Origin: Ziziphus jujuba
Taxonomy: Eukaryota; Streptophyta; Magnoliopsida; Rosales; Rhamnaceae
Direction: 5' to 3'
DNA: 64,000 nucleotides
NCBI RefSeq assembly: GCF_031755915.1
Contig: NC_083388.1
Span: forward strand, 6,819,001-6,883,000
In this document: positions 44,876 through 56,900 of the stretch, in pieces
Layout: each line of letters starts with the position of its first letter
Numbering within the stretch: the first letter of the stretch is position 1
The notes under the pieces: generated by a model
Seen by the model: only the letters and a program-made list of their open reading frames with translations
What the model was told of the DNA's origin: nothing
Database searches by the model: none
Position numbers and translations under genes: made by a program

Positions 44876-44970
44876 GTATACTTACAGTCCCACAGCATCG
44901 ATGTCAACCATGTTGGCCCAGGGGGTATACCTACAGTCCCACACCATTTGATGTCACCCATGTTGGCCAA
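44876..44970. repeat. Tandem 49-bp repeat, two units, in a GC-richer island
   Basis: GTATAC-TACAGTCCCACA followed by GATGTCA-CCATGTTGGCC occurs twice, 49 bp apart. The surrounding 44850-45150 is less AT-rich than its neighbourhood and is open in several frames on both strands. I recognise no protein and suspect old transposable-element DNA. Confidence 0.55.
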
Positions 44971-45199
44971 TGGGGCATGGGCCATGAATTGGTTTCCATT
45001 GAAAAATTGTCTCCATCTGCCATTGTCATGGTGCCGTTGGAAAAATTTTCTGGTTCTGCTATTGTGTTTGTCTGGGCCGGATGTGAGCAGAAGAATCCTC
45101 TGCCCGGTTGTGTGTATAGGTGTTTATTCTCTTTTAACTCGCATTGCATTGCTTTGAACTCACAAAATCAATCAATGATTATAATAACGACATATATGT

Positions 45200-45355
45200 T
45201 GCATATCTCCATTGGATCTGCTTCCAATTCAAAGGATTTGGGTTAGACAGAAAAGCCTGCCAAAATTTATTGGTAACATGCTTGCTTGAAAGCTCAATTG
45301 CTTTTTCTTCATGGAGATGAATAATGGATTTGTAAAGAATGAAGTCTTTCACATC
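45200..45355 (-). pseudogene. BURP-domain relic fragment 3' of BURP pseudogene 4
   Basis: The minus-strand translation runs DVKDFILYKSIIHLHEEKAI and continues to a remnant like FWQAFLSNPNPLNWKQIQW. The first part aligns with the opening of the BURP domain of BURP2 (DVKSFFFESDLHEGSKMKL). The last part aligns with EILAHF...KSLEAKTME. The roughly 20 residues between are deleted. It has no splice context and is dead. Its cousin at 37081-37170 is shorter. Confidence 0.65.
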
Positions 45356-45856
45356 ACACCATCCTCCTACCACCATTGACTTAGCCTACTTGGTCAAGTG
45401 TGGCATTATAATTGTATCATAATTTTCATCGAAGGTTGGAATCATGTTCCCAAGTGTTCAAATGCATATTTAAATTTCAATTGTTAAAGGTCCTAATGCA
45501 TTCTCGTTTCATATTTGTATAGATATACTATAAATTTGTGTGTTAATCTTGCATGTTTTAGCAAGAAGCAATATTAGAAAGACAAACCAAGGTGGCTGTA
45601 AATATCCAGTAGAAGCTTGGTTCTAAAAACCAAGTATTATTGTATTAGGAATTTAGGATTTCATAGTCATTCAAACAATATGATAGCATATATCATACAC
45701 CATACGTACCATACGGATCCTGCAAATTCTTACACCCCAAACTTTGCATGTGATCAGAAAGCCATAGCTTAGTATTTTTATTTTTTGGCCATTTGAATTT
45801 AATATAATTTTACTACGATTGGATGTCAGAAACCCACATTGTGATTGGTTCTAATA

Positions 45857-47721
45857 CTACTTATTAGCAACCATCACGATGACCATATCAATGCGGATGA
45901 AATGGCAAAAAGCAGTTCCTGGCTTTGTTTTAAGCTGCTGAAACGGCACAATATTGGGATCCCAAGATCAAGTTTCAGTGTGACAAATAGCAACTGCAAA
46001 GTTCTCCAATATTTTTGCACCATAATCATCAACACCAACCTTCTTCAATGCAACCTAAGAGGCCTTTGTGCCATTAATCTTATGACAGCAAAACACCGCA
46101 TAAGCAAACTTCTTCTTTTGACAGATACTGAACCATCTCCATTTTTCCAACTCCGTTTTCTTACCAATCGTGTATTCTTGGGCCTCTTCATTCTCTTCCT
46201 CTCTCACATAAACATCCACCTTGTTCCCTATCTTTGTTTCTTCATTCTCTTCCTCTGTCACATAAACATCCACCTTGTTCCCTATCTTTGAAACCACAAA
46301 ATCAACTGGTGATTCTAATGAAGTTGCACAGCGTCTCTCTTCCTCTTTTGGGAATGGTTGGTCACAGTCTTTGAGTAATATCCCCATTGTTTTGGCTTCC
46401 AAGGATTTGCGGTCGATTGCAAAGTGCGCTAAGATTTCTGGTAACTTGGTGGTTGAAAAGGGTATTTTGATTCTACAACTTGGCATGCACCCTCAATTAC
46501 ATTTATAATATATGTATACATTTATAACTGGGCGTGCACACGCTCGATTACATGTAATTCGGAGGTTAATATTAGAAGTGCAAACGAGGTGGCAGTAAAA
46601 GATCAATTAGAAGTTTGAGCATGATTGTATTTGGTAAAGCTGACGGCCAGTAGAGTAGATGGGAAAGGGAATAATAAGCATTGCTTGCAACCATTTCAAT
46701 CTGCAGCCTCAAAACCAAAGACCAAAATGTGTTATGATCAATATCATCAATTTTAATTTTCATGCTAAATTCTATGTATGTATTTTATATATAGTCTCAC
46801 TCATATCGAGTTTTTTAACCTCTAGCTATTTCTTACTAATAATTCCATTGAAAGATGTGCAAATGCTTATGCATGACCCATTGAACCCAGGAATCTGGGG
46901 GTAGTAGCATAAGTGATTGTCATTTTTGGACCTTTTTTCATGGGGAATTTTTTATTGGCTATATGTAAAACTTTATTCCTCACTTGGATGGGTGAGCTCC
47001 TGCATCAGTGATATCGTTTAGTGATCCTCTTAAAAACAGAAGTCTATATATAATTTTTTCTTCTTCTTTTTTTTTTTTTTTTACGGTTGCAAGAACTTCT
47101 CTGTTTTAGTCAGGAAAGATAAAAAGATCAATTAGAGAAAGTTAATGGTCATAATTAGTCCAATATATAAAATTGCATAAAATTAAAGAAAAAGAAAATA
47201 ATTTTGGACTGCTAGTCTCACCATTTGGTGGTTTGCTTGTCCATTTTGTTGATCTGCTGATGTTTCTACATTAAGTGCCCGTAAACTCAATTTAGTACAT
47301 CAGTGAGAGAACATACCGAATCCTCTCTCTCTTTCTCTCTCTTTTTGTGGTTTTTTTTTATGTTATTGTATTCCTTTTTTGGACAGAAAACCATGTGTTG
47401 TATATAAAACTGAGCACAGTCAAAAGGGAAGATCAAATTTAGAAGAATATATATAGGTAACAAACTTAGAAACAGAAAAGACTATAATATAAGGGCGAAA
47501 AACAGGCTGTTTGGCACACCATGCAATTCCAAAAATTTTCCACTATTTATGGGGTAAATAAAAACTAAATAAATAAATGACTGCCTTAAAAGGCTGAAAA
47601 TCAAACAGATTTAGTTGAGAGATGTCAAAGATCATTAGATTTTGGTTCTACCTGGATATCTGCTATTAAGGAAAAGGATGAAAGCTACACAGAACATGAA
47701 GATGGTTAGTCTTCTAACCAT
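45857..47721 (-). pseudogene. BURP-domain pseudogene 4
   Basis: A duplicate of BURP3 with all four exons traceable: exon 1 47652-47721, exon 2 about 47222-47278, exon 3 about 46583-46697, exon 4 45857-46484. Lesions: a 1-bp insertion in exon 1 (70 instead of 69 bp) shifts the frame after MVRRLTIFMFCVAFILFL. The exon 2 acceptor CAG has become ACG. Exon 4 lacks its first roughly 240 bp, including the BURP-domain start. A 1-bp insertion follows near its new start. A 54-bp tandem duplication repeats KIGNKVDVYV. The first CH is CQ. A TAG replaces the Tyr-Trp region (HKINGTKAS then stop). It cannot make a normal BURP protein. Confidence 0.9.
46183..46290 (-). repeat. 54-bp in-frame tandem duplication in BURP pseudogene 4
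   Basis: Two nearly identical 54-bp units (TCTTCATTCTCTTCCTCT..., CATAAACATCCACCTTGTTC) encode 18 residues twice, the second unit differing at very few bases. BURP3 has one unit. The near identity indicates a recent event. Confidence 0.9.
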
Positions 47722-47874
47722 TTCTGTGTCTCGGAACTTGGAGAAAGGAAAACTGATCAAAAGCAGTCAGTTGAGAAGAGAACAGTGAATTATTGACATG
47801 CTATACGTACATGTATATATATATATACACATTTTATTTTATCTCCCCAGTCATTGATGTGCTATACCTAGAAG

Positions 47875-47901
<27 letters not shown>
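47875..47901. repeat. TA microsatellite upstream of BURP pseudogene 4
   Basis: About 13 TA units; a shorter run lies at 47813-47828. Confidence 0.85.
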
Positions 47902-47908
<7 letters not shown>

Positions 47909-48329
47909 CCCATTTGATTTTATTTCCCATTTATGATGAGACACAATGATGTGGTAAGTATTAAAGATTGCTCATTTGATTTTTTATACTTTTTTTTTAT
48001 AGTTATTATCGAGGGTGGTAATTCAACGAGACAACCATAACGCATGCTGGTTCGAAAGTTATGATTAAGTTTTGGTATACTCCATAATTGTCTCAGCATT
48101 TTATATGCTTAGCAAGGTCATTGGCCTAATTCTTATAATAATATTAGGAGACATCTATTTTATCCATTAAAAAAAAAAATTGTAGTTTTAGTATCTGAAC
48201 TATTTTTTTTTATCAATTTTAAAATTATTTTGAGATTCAAAAGTTTATTGCTATTATATAAGATTAACTGTTTTTTTTTTTTTCCATATAGAGTTTTAAT
48301 AATCTACTATACTTTGTATAAATGATTAA

Positions 48330-48790
48330 TTACACTTTATTAATCTACTTTAATATCCTCTAGTTTAGAAAAGTTGCATTTTTAATTCTTAAATTTAATC
48401 CCTCAAATTTTAATTTGTTACATTTTAATTCAATTGGATTTTTGACGAACGACCGTTAATAATATGAGATATTAAAATACAATTTTTAAAAAACTAAATA
48501 ATTTAAATTGCAAAAGATTGTATTTTAATTTGGTTAAACATAAATGAATCGTTAATCATTATTAACAAAAAAATTACTTGGAGCAAAATGCAATAATGAC
48601 TTAAATTACAAAAGATTGTATTTTAATTTGGTTAAATATAAATCAATCGTTAATCATTATTAACCAAAAAATTAATTGAAGCAGAATGTAATAACTTAAA
48701 ATTTAAAATTTAAATTAGAATATTTTAAATTTGGAAGATGAATGTGTAATTTTTTCTAGACCATAAGGGAATAAAATAAAATATAATCAA
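48330..48790. mobile_element. MITE-like element with an internal 98-bp tandem repeat
   Basis: The left end (CTAGTTTAGAAAAGTTGCATTTTTAATT onwards) is imperfectly complementary to the right end (...AATGTGTAATTTTTTCTAGACCAT). Inside, two copies of CAAAAGATTGTATTTTAATTTGGTTAAA-ATAAAT-AATCGTTAATCATTATTAAC start at 48511 and 48609, a 98-bp period. Confidence 0.6.
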
Positions 48791-48950
48791 CACTTTATAG
48801 TTTATATTATACTCTTCGTTTTTTATTGTTTTATTTTAAAGTTGCAAATTAAGATGAAGCATCCAAAAAAAATAAAAAAAATAAAAAAAAGAAGACATCG
48901 ATTTTAAAGTCAATTTGAAATATATAAATTTTATAATTAATTAAAAAAGA

Positions 48951-49682
48951 TGTATTCAAATTAGAATTTGATAGATTTAAAATGAGCTGTAGACTTTAAA
49001 GGATTTGATATATTGTTGTGAAATTCTACAGACTCCATAAAGATTTTATAAAAATACAACGAAATCTTAAATTTAAGACTGGATTTTATATTGATAAATT
49101 TTTTCACAATTTCACTGCTAAAATTATTTCAAATCGATTAAAATTCATTATTTTTTAAAGTATTTTAAAATTAATAATTTTTTAAATACCATCAGATTTT
49201 AAAAGAATTTTATAAAGTTTTAAGAGGGTGTATTCAAAGTTTTTGAAAATTTAAAGATATTCAATTTAGATTTTAAAGAAATCTATACAAGTCTAATGGT
49301 ATTCAATTCAGATTTTAATAGATTTTATAAAAATCCATAAAAATCTAGATGTATTCAATTAGGACTTTATACAATTATTTTAAAATCTGATGATATTTAA
49401 AAAGTTATTGATTTTAAAAAAATTTAAAAAATAATAGATTTTAATGGATTTGAAAAGATTTTAACAGTGAAATTGTGAAGAAAATTATCGATATGAAATC
49501 TAATTTTAAATCAAAAAATTTAAGTGGATTCTTATAAAATCTTTATAGAGTTTGTTGAATTTTTATAAAATCTTTATGAAATCAGTAGAATTCTATAACA
49601 ATCCATCAAATTCTTTAAAATTTATAATTCATTTTAAATCCATCAAATTCCAAATTAAATATATACTACTTAATTGAATACA
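48951..49682. mobile_element. Long fold-back element, about 730 bp
   Basis: It begins TGTATTCAAAT and ends TTGAATACA. The left arm (48951 to about 49200) reads like the reverse complement of the right arm (about 49420-49682): GGATTTGAT, GAATTCTAC-GA-T, CATAAAGATTTTATAAAAAT, TTCACAATTTCACTG-TAAAAT and AAATC-ATTAAAAT appear in order. The middle contains further TGTATTCAA ends (about 49230, 49330), suggesting nested or multimeric copies. No protein is encoded. Confidence 0.75.
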
Positions 49683-49959
49683 TTTAGATTTTAATCGATT
49701 TTTATAAAATCCATCAAAATTTTAATTGAATATAATTATACTTGTATTAATTCTTTTAAAAATTAAATCAAATATTTTTAAATTTTTAAATATTTTTAAA
49801 ATCTTTAAAATCCTAAATTATATTAAACATATTCCAAAATAGAATGAAATTTCGAAAATCAGTTGAGTATAATAATAATAATAATAATAATGATAATATT
49901 AATAATAGAATTTTAGTCCTTTTTTTGGGGAAAAAAAAAAAAAGAATTAGAATTTTAGA

Positions 49960-50199
49960 TACATGGCGTTTTCGCATAGCTCTTGGAGTGGAGTTGGTGT
50001 GAGAAAAACCGAAAGAGAAGCAGGGTTAGGGTTCTAGGACAAGGTTTTTAGCATCACAGTCCATAAAAAAAAAAGAAAAAAAAACCTTCTCTACTCTATT
50101 CTTTAACTTCCTGTTTCTATTTTCTCTTTTGCTCTGGTCTCTCACCAAGAAAAGAAAAAAAAAAAAAAATTACACAGAGAGAGATAGCAAAGAGTATTA
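49960..50199 (+). promoter_or_regulatory. Promoter/5' leader of the CBP80 gene with telo-box-like motif
   Basis: GGGTTAGGGTTC at 50023-50034 resembles the inverse telo box common in promoters of plant housekeeping and RNA-related genes. The following CT/A-rich stretch up to the ATG at 50200 is a plausible 5' UTR. No clear TATA box is seen. Confidence 0.45.
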
Positions 50200-50914
50200 A
50201 TGAGCAGCTGGAAAAGTTTGCTACTTCGAATCGGCGACAAATGCCCAGACTACGCCAACTCTTCCGACTTCAAAGACCATATCGTCTGTACCATTTCCCC
50301 CCTCTCTCTCTCTCTCTCTTGCCAAAGCCCTATTTTGCTTCGATTTTGCAAACCAAAAAAAAAAAAAAAAAAAAAAAAGGAAATGATTTTTGTTTACCGT
50401 TTTGAAATTCGCAGGAAACATGCTTTGGTGTTCTTCGGCGAGAGCTGGAGCACTCCGCCAATGACATTTTGAAGGTAACTGCCTTGTTTGCATTTTGTTA
50501 TTTTTTTCTCATTTTTCTTTATTATTGTTGTTGTTATTATCATTTCTTTTTTGAATATTGCTGCCATTTATGTGGTAAAAGGGGGAAAAGATAGAAAAAA
50601 AAAAAAAAAAAAAAGAGAGCTCATGTTCGATATCATTTTTGTTGGCTGTTAATTATTGAAAATTGAGAAAGAATGGTAACTTAGTCGATAACCCTTCGTG
50701 GGTTTATAATCAAATAGTCAAATAATCGAAGATTTTAAAAGTTTCTATTTTATTTCCTACAATATAATGACTATTTAGAAGAGCATATAATTAATATGTT
50801 GAAATTTTTCTTTTTGGTAGTTCTATGGCAGGTTCCAGGATATCATGCTTGTTTTCTTTGTTATCTTTGTTATTTATGGTATACCTATTGCAAGGCCGTG
50901 AGAGCATACTTATA

Positions 50915-50945
<31 letters not shown>

Positions 50946-53900
50946 TTCCAGTTTCAATATAACAGTACTCTTACTTTATGTTATATATATATATATATAT
51001 ATTTTTTTTTTCCCCAGTTTCAATATAACAGTACTCTTACTTTTTGTTTTCTTTCAAATGTTGAAGATAATGCTATTGATGTTTTCCGTTTCTGTGTTTT
51101 GTTCTGTTCTAAACTTAAAACTTTAGTCTTTTTGAATCGAAGTTTGTTGAAGAAGTATTTTGATTTGTCTTTTTTGCACTGGATGTATTTACTGTGTTCG
51201 TTCATCATGGCAGTTCCTTATCGAGTGTGCTGAACAATTGCCTCACAAGATTCCTTTTTACGGAACAGTGGTATAGTGTACATTTTATCTTTGTTTCTTT
51301 ATTTATGTTTTCTTTTTCCAGAACCTCTTGATGTTTTTTTTCCTTTTATATGTAGAGGTAGTTTTATATATTAGAAGTTAGTATACATGCATGTTTTGAA
51401 TTCACACTTCAAAATTCTTCATTTAGTTTACTCCATATGCATAATATGGTGATGGGCCCATTATGGTGCCATGTTATCAGTTCTTATGTAGTACTTTTTA
51501 AGTCATGTTTGCTGTTTATTTATATATTTTTGAAATTAATGATTATCTACACATAAAATGTACTTGTTGCTGATTCTAATGGATCTGTGTGTATTTTCAG
51601 ATTGGTTTGATCAACTTGGAAGATGAAGATTTTGTTAAGAAATTACTGGAGAGTACTCAAAATAACTTTCAGGTGAGCAAGCCTGTAGCTGTATGAGGTT
51701 GCAAGTATTTCTAGTCTACTTTTAAATTGTTGACTCGAAGCTTGAACATTATGCATTGAATTGTTGCCTTGTATGACATTTATTCGCTGCATTAATTGGT
51801 TTGTAAACTGGCTATCAGGACTTTCAGTCGGTTTGTAATTATTTTTGAATTTGATTGGCCTTATGCGGCTGTACATATAGTCATATTTGGCAAATGGAAA
51901 GTCCCTGATGAGGAAAAAAAGAAAAAAAAAGAAAAGAAAAGAAAAGAAAAAGAAAATCCAATGTCCCTATAGGTGATATACGAACTTCTGCAAATAATGT
52001 TATTCGTGAGGGTCCTTGAAAAAGATACCTGAGGTTGCTGTGAAACTGGGAAAGGAAAAAGCTTGTATCATATGTTAAAGTGTTAGATAGAAGTAACTGC
52101 AATTGTTTGAGTCAGGGAATGAAAGTGCATTTTCGTGAGAACCGATGATTTCTAGTTGCCCATTGGATTAATTGATACTGCTTGTCGTGCTGCTTCATGT
52201 ATATTTCAGTAGATATTATGAACTTAATCTTGTCAATTCTAGCAACAGAAAGAAGCTTCCAGATAAACTTTTCTTTTGTAGGCTATGGCTAGATTTAACA
52301 ATTAAATGCTAAGAATTAAGTCTTATATAATGATAACATAATAATGATCATGACAATATTTACATGATCTTATCCTATAGATGGAAGCTACGAGTTCCAC
52401 CCCCCTCTCCTGCTCCTCCTCCTCCTCTTGTTGTTGTGGGCTGTTTTAATAATTAATCTTCACACAACATTATCAGAAACATGCAAATTATGACCTCACA
52501 TGCTGTAGAATATGGTTTTAGTTTGACCTGAAGCCAAAAGGCTATGAATGTTATTTCCTTTTCTGCCTTGGAAGAACAGAAATTATAAAATCTAAAAGAA
52601 AGATATTAAATGTTTTTAGATATTCTTCATTTTCCTTTCTCTAGTAATTGATTTATGATATATTGTAAATTTAACTTTATCCGTGGTTAATTTTCAGGAT
52701 GCCCTAGATTCTGGAAACTGTAACAGAATTCGTACTTTATTGAGATTCCTGACTGTTATGGTATGCCCTATATGCTGATGCTTTATTTTAATATTTTTTC
52801 ATAACTTAAATAGGGTATGCTCTGTAAATTTCAGTGTGATGAAGTGTTTATGATTTTTTCTTGTAAGCTCAAAATTGTGGTTCGTGCTTTTCGTTTTATA
52901 TGTCTTTCTTTGCTACATATTTGTATTTGTGCTACAGATTCAGAAAAACTTTGATAAAGGTGCTAGAAATGAATTGAATTTTCATTTTTTAACTTTTCAC
53001 TTGGACTTTGTTCTTATAAGGTGCATTAACATGCATAACCTGCATTCCCTTGTCCACTACAGTTTAAAGCAAAAACGTTAAACATAAAGAAGAGAGTCGA
53101 AAATATTTTTTCGCATAAACCTTCTATCCTTTATATGACTGGATGAGTTTTTTATTCTGTATGATGCATGTGTTAAACTCTTGTTGACATATGACTTTTT
53201 GGTGATTGAATTTATTTATGTGTACTGCCATCCGTTAGTGCTATCTCATTGGAATATATCAATTATGTTTATATAAATAAGAAACTTGTCTACAAGGTTA
53301 TCTTTGTCCATTTCTTTTTAATGGACAAACTGCTTCATTGTCTATATGTTTTAAATTTTTTTGTCCACTGCATAAATTTGTGGTCTTTAATGTTGTTCAC
53401 TTTGTCAGTATTTGTTTTGCATGCATAACCCTAGCCACGGAAAAAAGAAGCTACTTTGTTAGTATCTGAAGTTCCATATTTATGTTCGTGGCATTACTAA
53501 GTGTAGACCATCTTTGTGCTAAAAACTCGGGTGTTTTATATATTGGATGTGTTTGTGCCTAATTCTTAGTCTGTTCTCCAGCTTATCTTAAATTATGCCA
53601 TGGAAGTTTTTGGAGATGACATGTGACCTCATGGTCAATTAAAAGATTGCTTATGGGGTGTTTAGCTAGTTAAGAACTGTATATGGTACATATTGTAATT
53701 CATGCTGTGCTTTGTAAGCTTTTTCCTGCTTATTTGCATAGTAGCTAGTGATGGGAATAGTTTATCTTGTCCATCTTTTTAGATGATAGTTTCTTGTGCT
53801 CATTGAGCATGAATTCATATGAATTAAAATCTCTCTTAATTGGTATATTTTTACCTGTTTTATAGATGTGCAGTAAAGTCCTTCAACCCAGTTCTTTAGT

Positions 53901-56900
53901 GGTTGTTTTTGAAACATTATTGTCATCAGCTGCCACAACAGTTGATGAGGAGAAAGGGAATCCATCATGGCAAGCACGAGCTGACTTTTATATTCAATGT
54001 ATCTTATCTTGCCTCCCTTGGGGAGGAGCAGAACTTACTGAGGTATTAAGTTTTTGGTGCTTAATGGAAATATCTTCTCATTTCAGGAGGCATTCTCTTG
54101 TTTGCATGCAACTTTGTATTACTTGTGAAATTAATTTATCTTCATTTTCCAGGTAGATTGGCCATCATATTCAACATTTTCATCTTCCCTTTCGATTGAT
54201 GAACCTTTTAATTATTGTTTATGGATACTCATAGAGACAATGGAGATTTGAATCATGTTTCTCCATCAAGTAACTATTTTGTATTGCTTTTACGTTAGAG
54301 AAATTTTTAATGGACACTTTGATTAAATCTTTAAAATTTAAAGCTATAGAGCTGCGGTTTTGGATATCCAGAATATTTATTTTATGTCTTACTAATCACG
54401 TCGGCAAAAGGGGATGCACATTGTCTAGGAATTTTGACTGATGAATTGTTTATGGTCAACTGTTGGATGAAATCCAGATGACAATATTTGTTTAGCTAAA
54501 ACTACATCTTTTCTTAAGGTTGTAAAGGAACTGAGTGTGATTATTTATGTGCCTTTTTGTCTCATTGCTTTCTCTCCCTTAGAAAGGAAGAGTCTACACT
54601 TCATTTATTATATTATTGCATGTGTTGTGGTTGTAAATTATATATATATATATATATAGATATATTTTATAGATATCTTTCTTCTCATGTTTGCTGACAA
54701 GGCACATCTATATGCAGCAAGTTCCTGAGGAGGTTGAAAGAGTTATGGTTGGCATAGAAGCTTATTTAAGCATCAGAAGGCATGGTTCTGATGCTGGTCT
54801 GTCTTTCTTTGAGGATGATGATGATAGTGAGAAAGGAAATGGTCACAAGGTATATCCTCGTTGTATCAGTTAATTATTTTTATGAAATATGGTTGCTGTA
54901 TCCTTTCTTTTAAAATTTTGGTTTTCTTGTTAGAGATAAAACTTCCTTTTGGTGATTGGGCCATTGGTTATTTAAAATGGTATTAAATCTTCTACTTCTA
55001 CCATTCCAAATTCTTTGTTGAAATGGAATATGCAGTGCAATTGTGCACTTGCTTATGTTTCCAACTTTCTGTTGTAAAATTTGTAACTCATCATTCAATT
55101 TTTAGTTTCCTTGTCAAAGTTTAAACCTTCCTTTTGGTGATTAGGTTATTGGGATTATCTAAACCATTATGATCCTTAGGGATTGTTTTCTCCTTCCACA
55201 TTCTTGGTTAATATGGCATTGGCAGTCCTTCCACTTTCTGCAATACATGATATATGCTGAAGAATCTTTCTTCTAGAGATTTGGACTTCAAAAAATCTCC
55301 TAAGCACTAGAGCACCTAAAAGTAACCGTATTTATACTCCAATCGATTGTTTCTACATATTTCAGTTATGTGTAGACTTGGTCAGCCTTTGGCAGTTGAT
55401 TGGCATGATTAAATGATGAAGGGTTTCTTGTCAGTCAAAAGAGTGGCATTGGGTTTTATCTTTCAATTTGGAAGTGCTGTCTTCGAGATAATTTTGTATT
55501 GATATTGTTATATGCTAGTACCATTTCATATAACATCATAATTTTCTCAAACTAGCATGGATGCAGCTTTTCTGCCTGACTCCTTTTTAAATATTTGTTT
55601 GCCTTTAGGATTTCTTGGAGGATTTATGGGGCCGCATACAAGTATTATCTAGCAATGGGTGGAAGCTTGATAGTGGTAATTGCCTTCCTAGTTTATTTAC
55701 ATTGATTTCTTAATTTCATCTGTTAATTGTTTTATTTGCGACACAATTGAAATGATCCAGGAATAGGGCCAAAAAAAAAAAAAAAGGAAGGGAAAGGAAA
55801 GGAATGGTGACTTCTAATTATATTGGGGATGTTTATTGTTCTGTTTTTCCTTTATGTTTCATTCTGGATGTAATATCTGGGCTTCTTCTCTTTGTGGCCC
55901 TCCTTTGAAGTTGGAAGGAAGAAAAGGCAAAATATTTGGATTACATGGAGAAAAATGATAGATGCAATGAAAGGAAACAATGATGCAACAAATCATTTTG
56001 CTCTATATTTTGATAGAAGTTTGTTGACTTTCTTCATTTGTTTGCATATAATATGCCAATGAATATCTATGTGCCTTATTCCTCGTCCCTTCTCTTTGTT
56101 TTCATAGTTCTTTTGCATCTTGCATTTTATGTTCCTTAAGCATGGAGAAGATTTTTCTGCGAGGTTTTTATGCTCTGTAGACCTTTTGTGGTTTTGGAGA
56201 GATGGGTGTGAGGGGTTTACAAATGGGGTATCTTCCAATTGTGTTGGGAGTATAGGAGGTGGTTTTAGGGGTTTGCTTTAGGCAAATTTTATTGGTAGAA
56301 AAATTTGAGCGAATTTTGCATGTTTATTTTTGTTTCTTTAATTCCGGTAAAAGTAAAATGTTTATTTTAAAGATTTCAAAGCTTTGGGACAACTTAAATT
56401 TTATGACCACTGTTCTAGTTGGGAGATTGTGGGGCTTTTTAAGTTCTCTAACTTTAATATGACTTGCTTGCCACTTTCTTGCTGTTGGCTCTAGTTTAGA
56501 GTTGTTTAGCTGGTAACAAACAACCAATTCTTTATGCAATCCAATACAACAGTCCTTTTCTGTAGCTGATGTTTTACTTAGTTGTAATTCTATCCCATTC
56601 ACTCAATCTAACTTTCTTTTTGTGTGTTTTCTAATAAGTTGTACTCTACATTTTCAATTGCTAGTTCCACGACCTCACCTATCATTTGAAGCACAGCTAG
56701 TTGCTGGAAAGTCTCATGAATTTGGGCCCATCAATTGCCCCGATCAACCCACTCAGCCTTCAACAAATTCTGCTATAAGTTATGGTAAACAAAAGCATGA
56801 AGCAGAATTGAGGTATCCTCAAAGGATACGCCGACTTAATATATTTCCTGCAAGCAAAACTGAGGTGATTTGCAATCTAAGATGTTAATACTCATATCCA

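Noticed and set aside
44851..45246. 131-codon plus-strand frame
   Set aside because: It contains the 49-bp tandem repeat, overlaps a BURP relic on the other strand and matches no family. Several frames are open there, as expected for GC-richer non-coding DNA.
50796..51233. 145-codon plus-strand frame in CBP80 intron 2
   Set aside because: It is intronic, contains GT/TA repeat translations and has no domain; the real exon 3 (51214-51270) is in a different frame.
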